From an uncultured Clostridia bacterium (lineage in GTDB: Bacteria > Bacillota > Clostridia > Christensenellales > Pumilibacteraceae), in assembly GCA_944363615.1 (NCBI GenBank), contig CALVUQ010000010.1, forward strand, positions 1 through 53,003: a stretch of DNA of 53,003 bases, written 5' to 3'. The translations under genes were made by a program, and so were the position numbers. Of the stretch, positions 52,872 to 53,003 are shown in pieces; the first letter of the stretch is position 1, and each line of letters begins with the position of its first letter. The notes under the pieces are model-generated. The model saw nothing but the letters and a program-made list of their open reading frames with translations, made no database searches and was not told the origin of the DNA.

Positions 52872-53003
52872 ATGTTATTAGCGCCGTTTTTTAACCGAAA
52901 AGTTAAAACACAAAACCAAATACAAGCGCATCGGTGGACGCACTTTGTGCTGTAAGGAATAAATTTATTATAATCACCTTTATTTCCTTAAAATTACGGC
53001 CGC

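Noticed and set aside
1..53003. CRISPR arrays, insertion sequences, prophage, rRNA genes and integration sites
   Set aside because: I looked for evenly spaced repeats, transposase or integrase frames and rRNA sequence on both strands and saw none.

Overview
The window is 53 kb of chromosome from a low-to-moderate GC Gram-positive bacterium of the Clostridia type, probably an anaerobic spore-former relative. The evidence is the gene order pcrA-ligA / yicC-gmk-rpoZ-coaBC-priA-def-fmt-rsmB-rlmN-rsgA-rpe, an hrcA-grpE-dnaK-dnaJ operon with a CIRCE operator, a sigma-K-type sigma factor, RNase J, MtaB, a TrmR/TrhP pair and strong Shine-Dalgarno (SD) sequences (AGGAGG type). I cannot name the species. 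Almost every gene is on the minus strand. The exceptions are one glycerophosphodiesterase gene, one tRNA-Glu and one candidate short RNA. I see no phage, transposon, CRISPR array or rRNA.

Layout from low to high coordinates (genes are read right to left): 1-11.3 kb is a dense housekeeping operon (rpe, rsgA, rlmN, rsmB, fmt, def, priA, coaBC, rpoZ, gmk, yicC, AIR-synthase-like), mostly with ATGA stop/start overlaps. 11.3-15.7 kb is ligA and pcrA under a separate promoter. 15.7-17.4 kb holds an unknown basic coiled-coil protein, a 0.9 kb AT-rich gap with an isolated plus-strand promoter and hairpin, and monocistronic rpsU. 17.5-20.8 kb is prmA-rsmE-mtaB-HIT. 21-25.9 kb is the heat-shock operon. 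26-30 kb is lepA-hemW-small protein-polysaccharide deacetylase. 30.3-31.1 kb is the plus-strand GDPD gene. 31.3-34.1 kb is an ABC exporter with an unusual repeat-rich control region. 34.1-35.4 kb is rarA. 35.6-42.9 kb is one gene for a 2447-residue cyclic-glucan-synthase-like protein. 43-44.1 kb is rnpB and sigK. 44.4-48.2 kb is rnj-trmR-trhP. 48.2-50.6 kb is a divergent nucleotidyltransferase and pgk. 50.8 kb is tRNA-Glu. 51.1-52.8 kb is a secreted SASA-type esterase.

Most of the genes serve translation (rRNA and tRNA modification, initiator formylation and deformylation, ribosome GTPases, RNase P, RNase J), DNA repair and restart, and cofactor or nucleotide supply.

The observations I find most worth checking are: (1) three genes (AIR-synthase-like, lepA, rarA) whose -10 box ends exactly six bases before the ATG with no SD, i.e. 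predicted leaderless mRNAs; (2) an ABC-exporter promoter with a nine-base homopolymer upstream of the -10 and a 12-bp direct repeat with 21-bp period at about -41/-62, suggesting a possibly phase-variable activated promoter; (3) the 2447-residue glucan-synthase-like protein, intact as a reading frame but with catalytic signatures apparently eroded in several domains; (4) an isolated promoter plus hairpin predicting a roughly 57-nt RNA. Comparisons with family motifs are made from memory and no searches were run.
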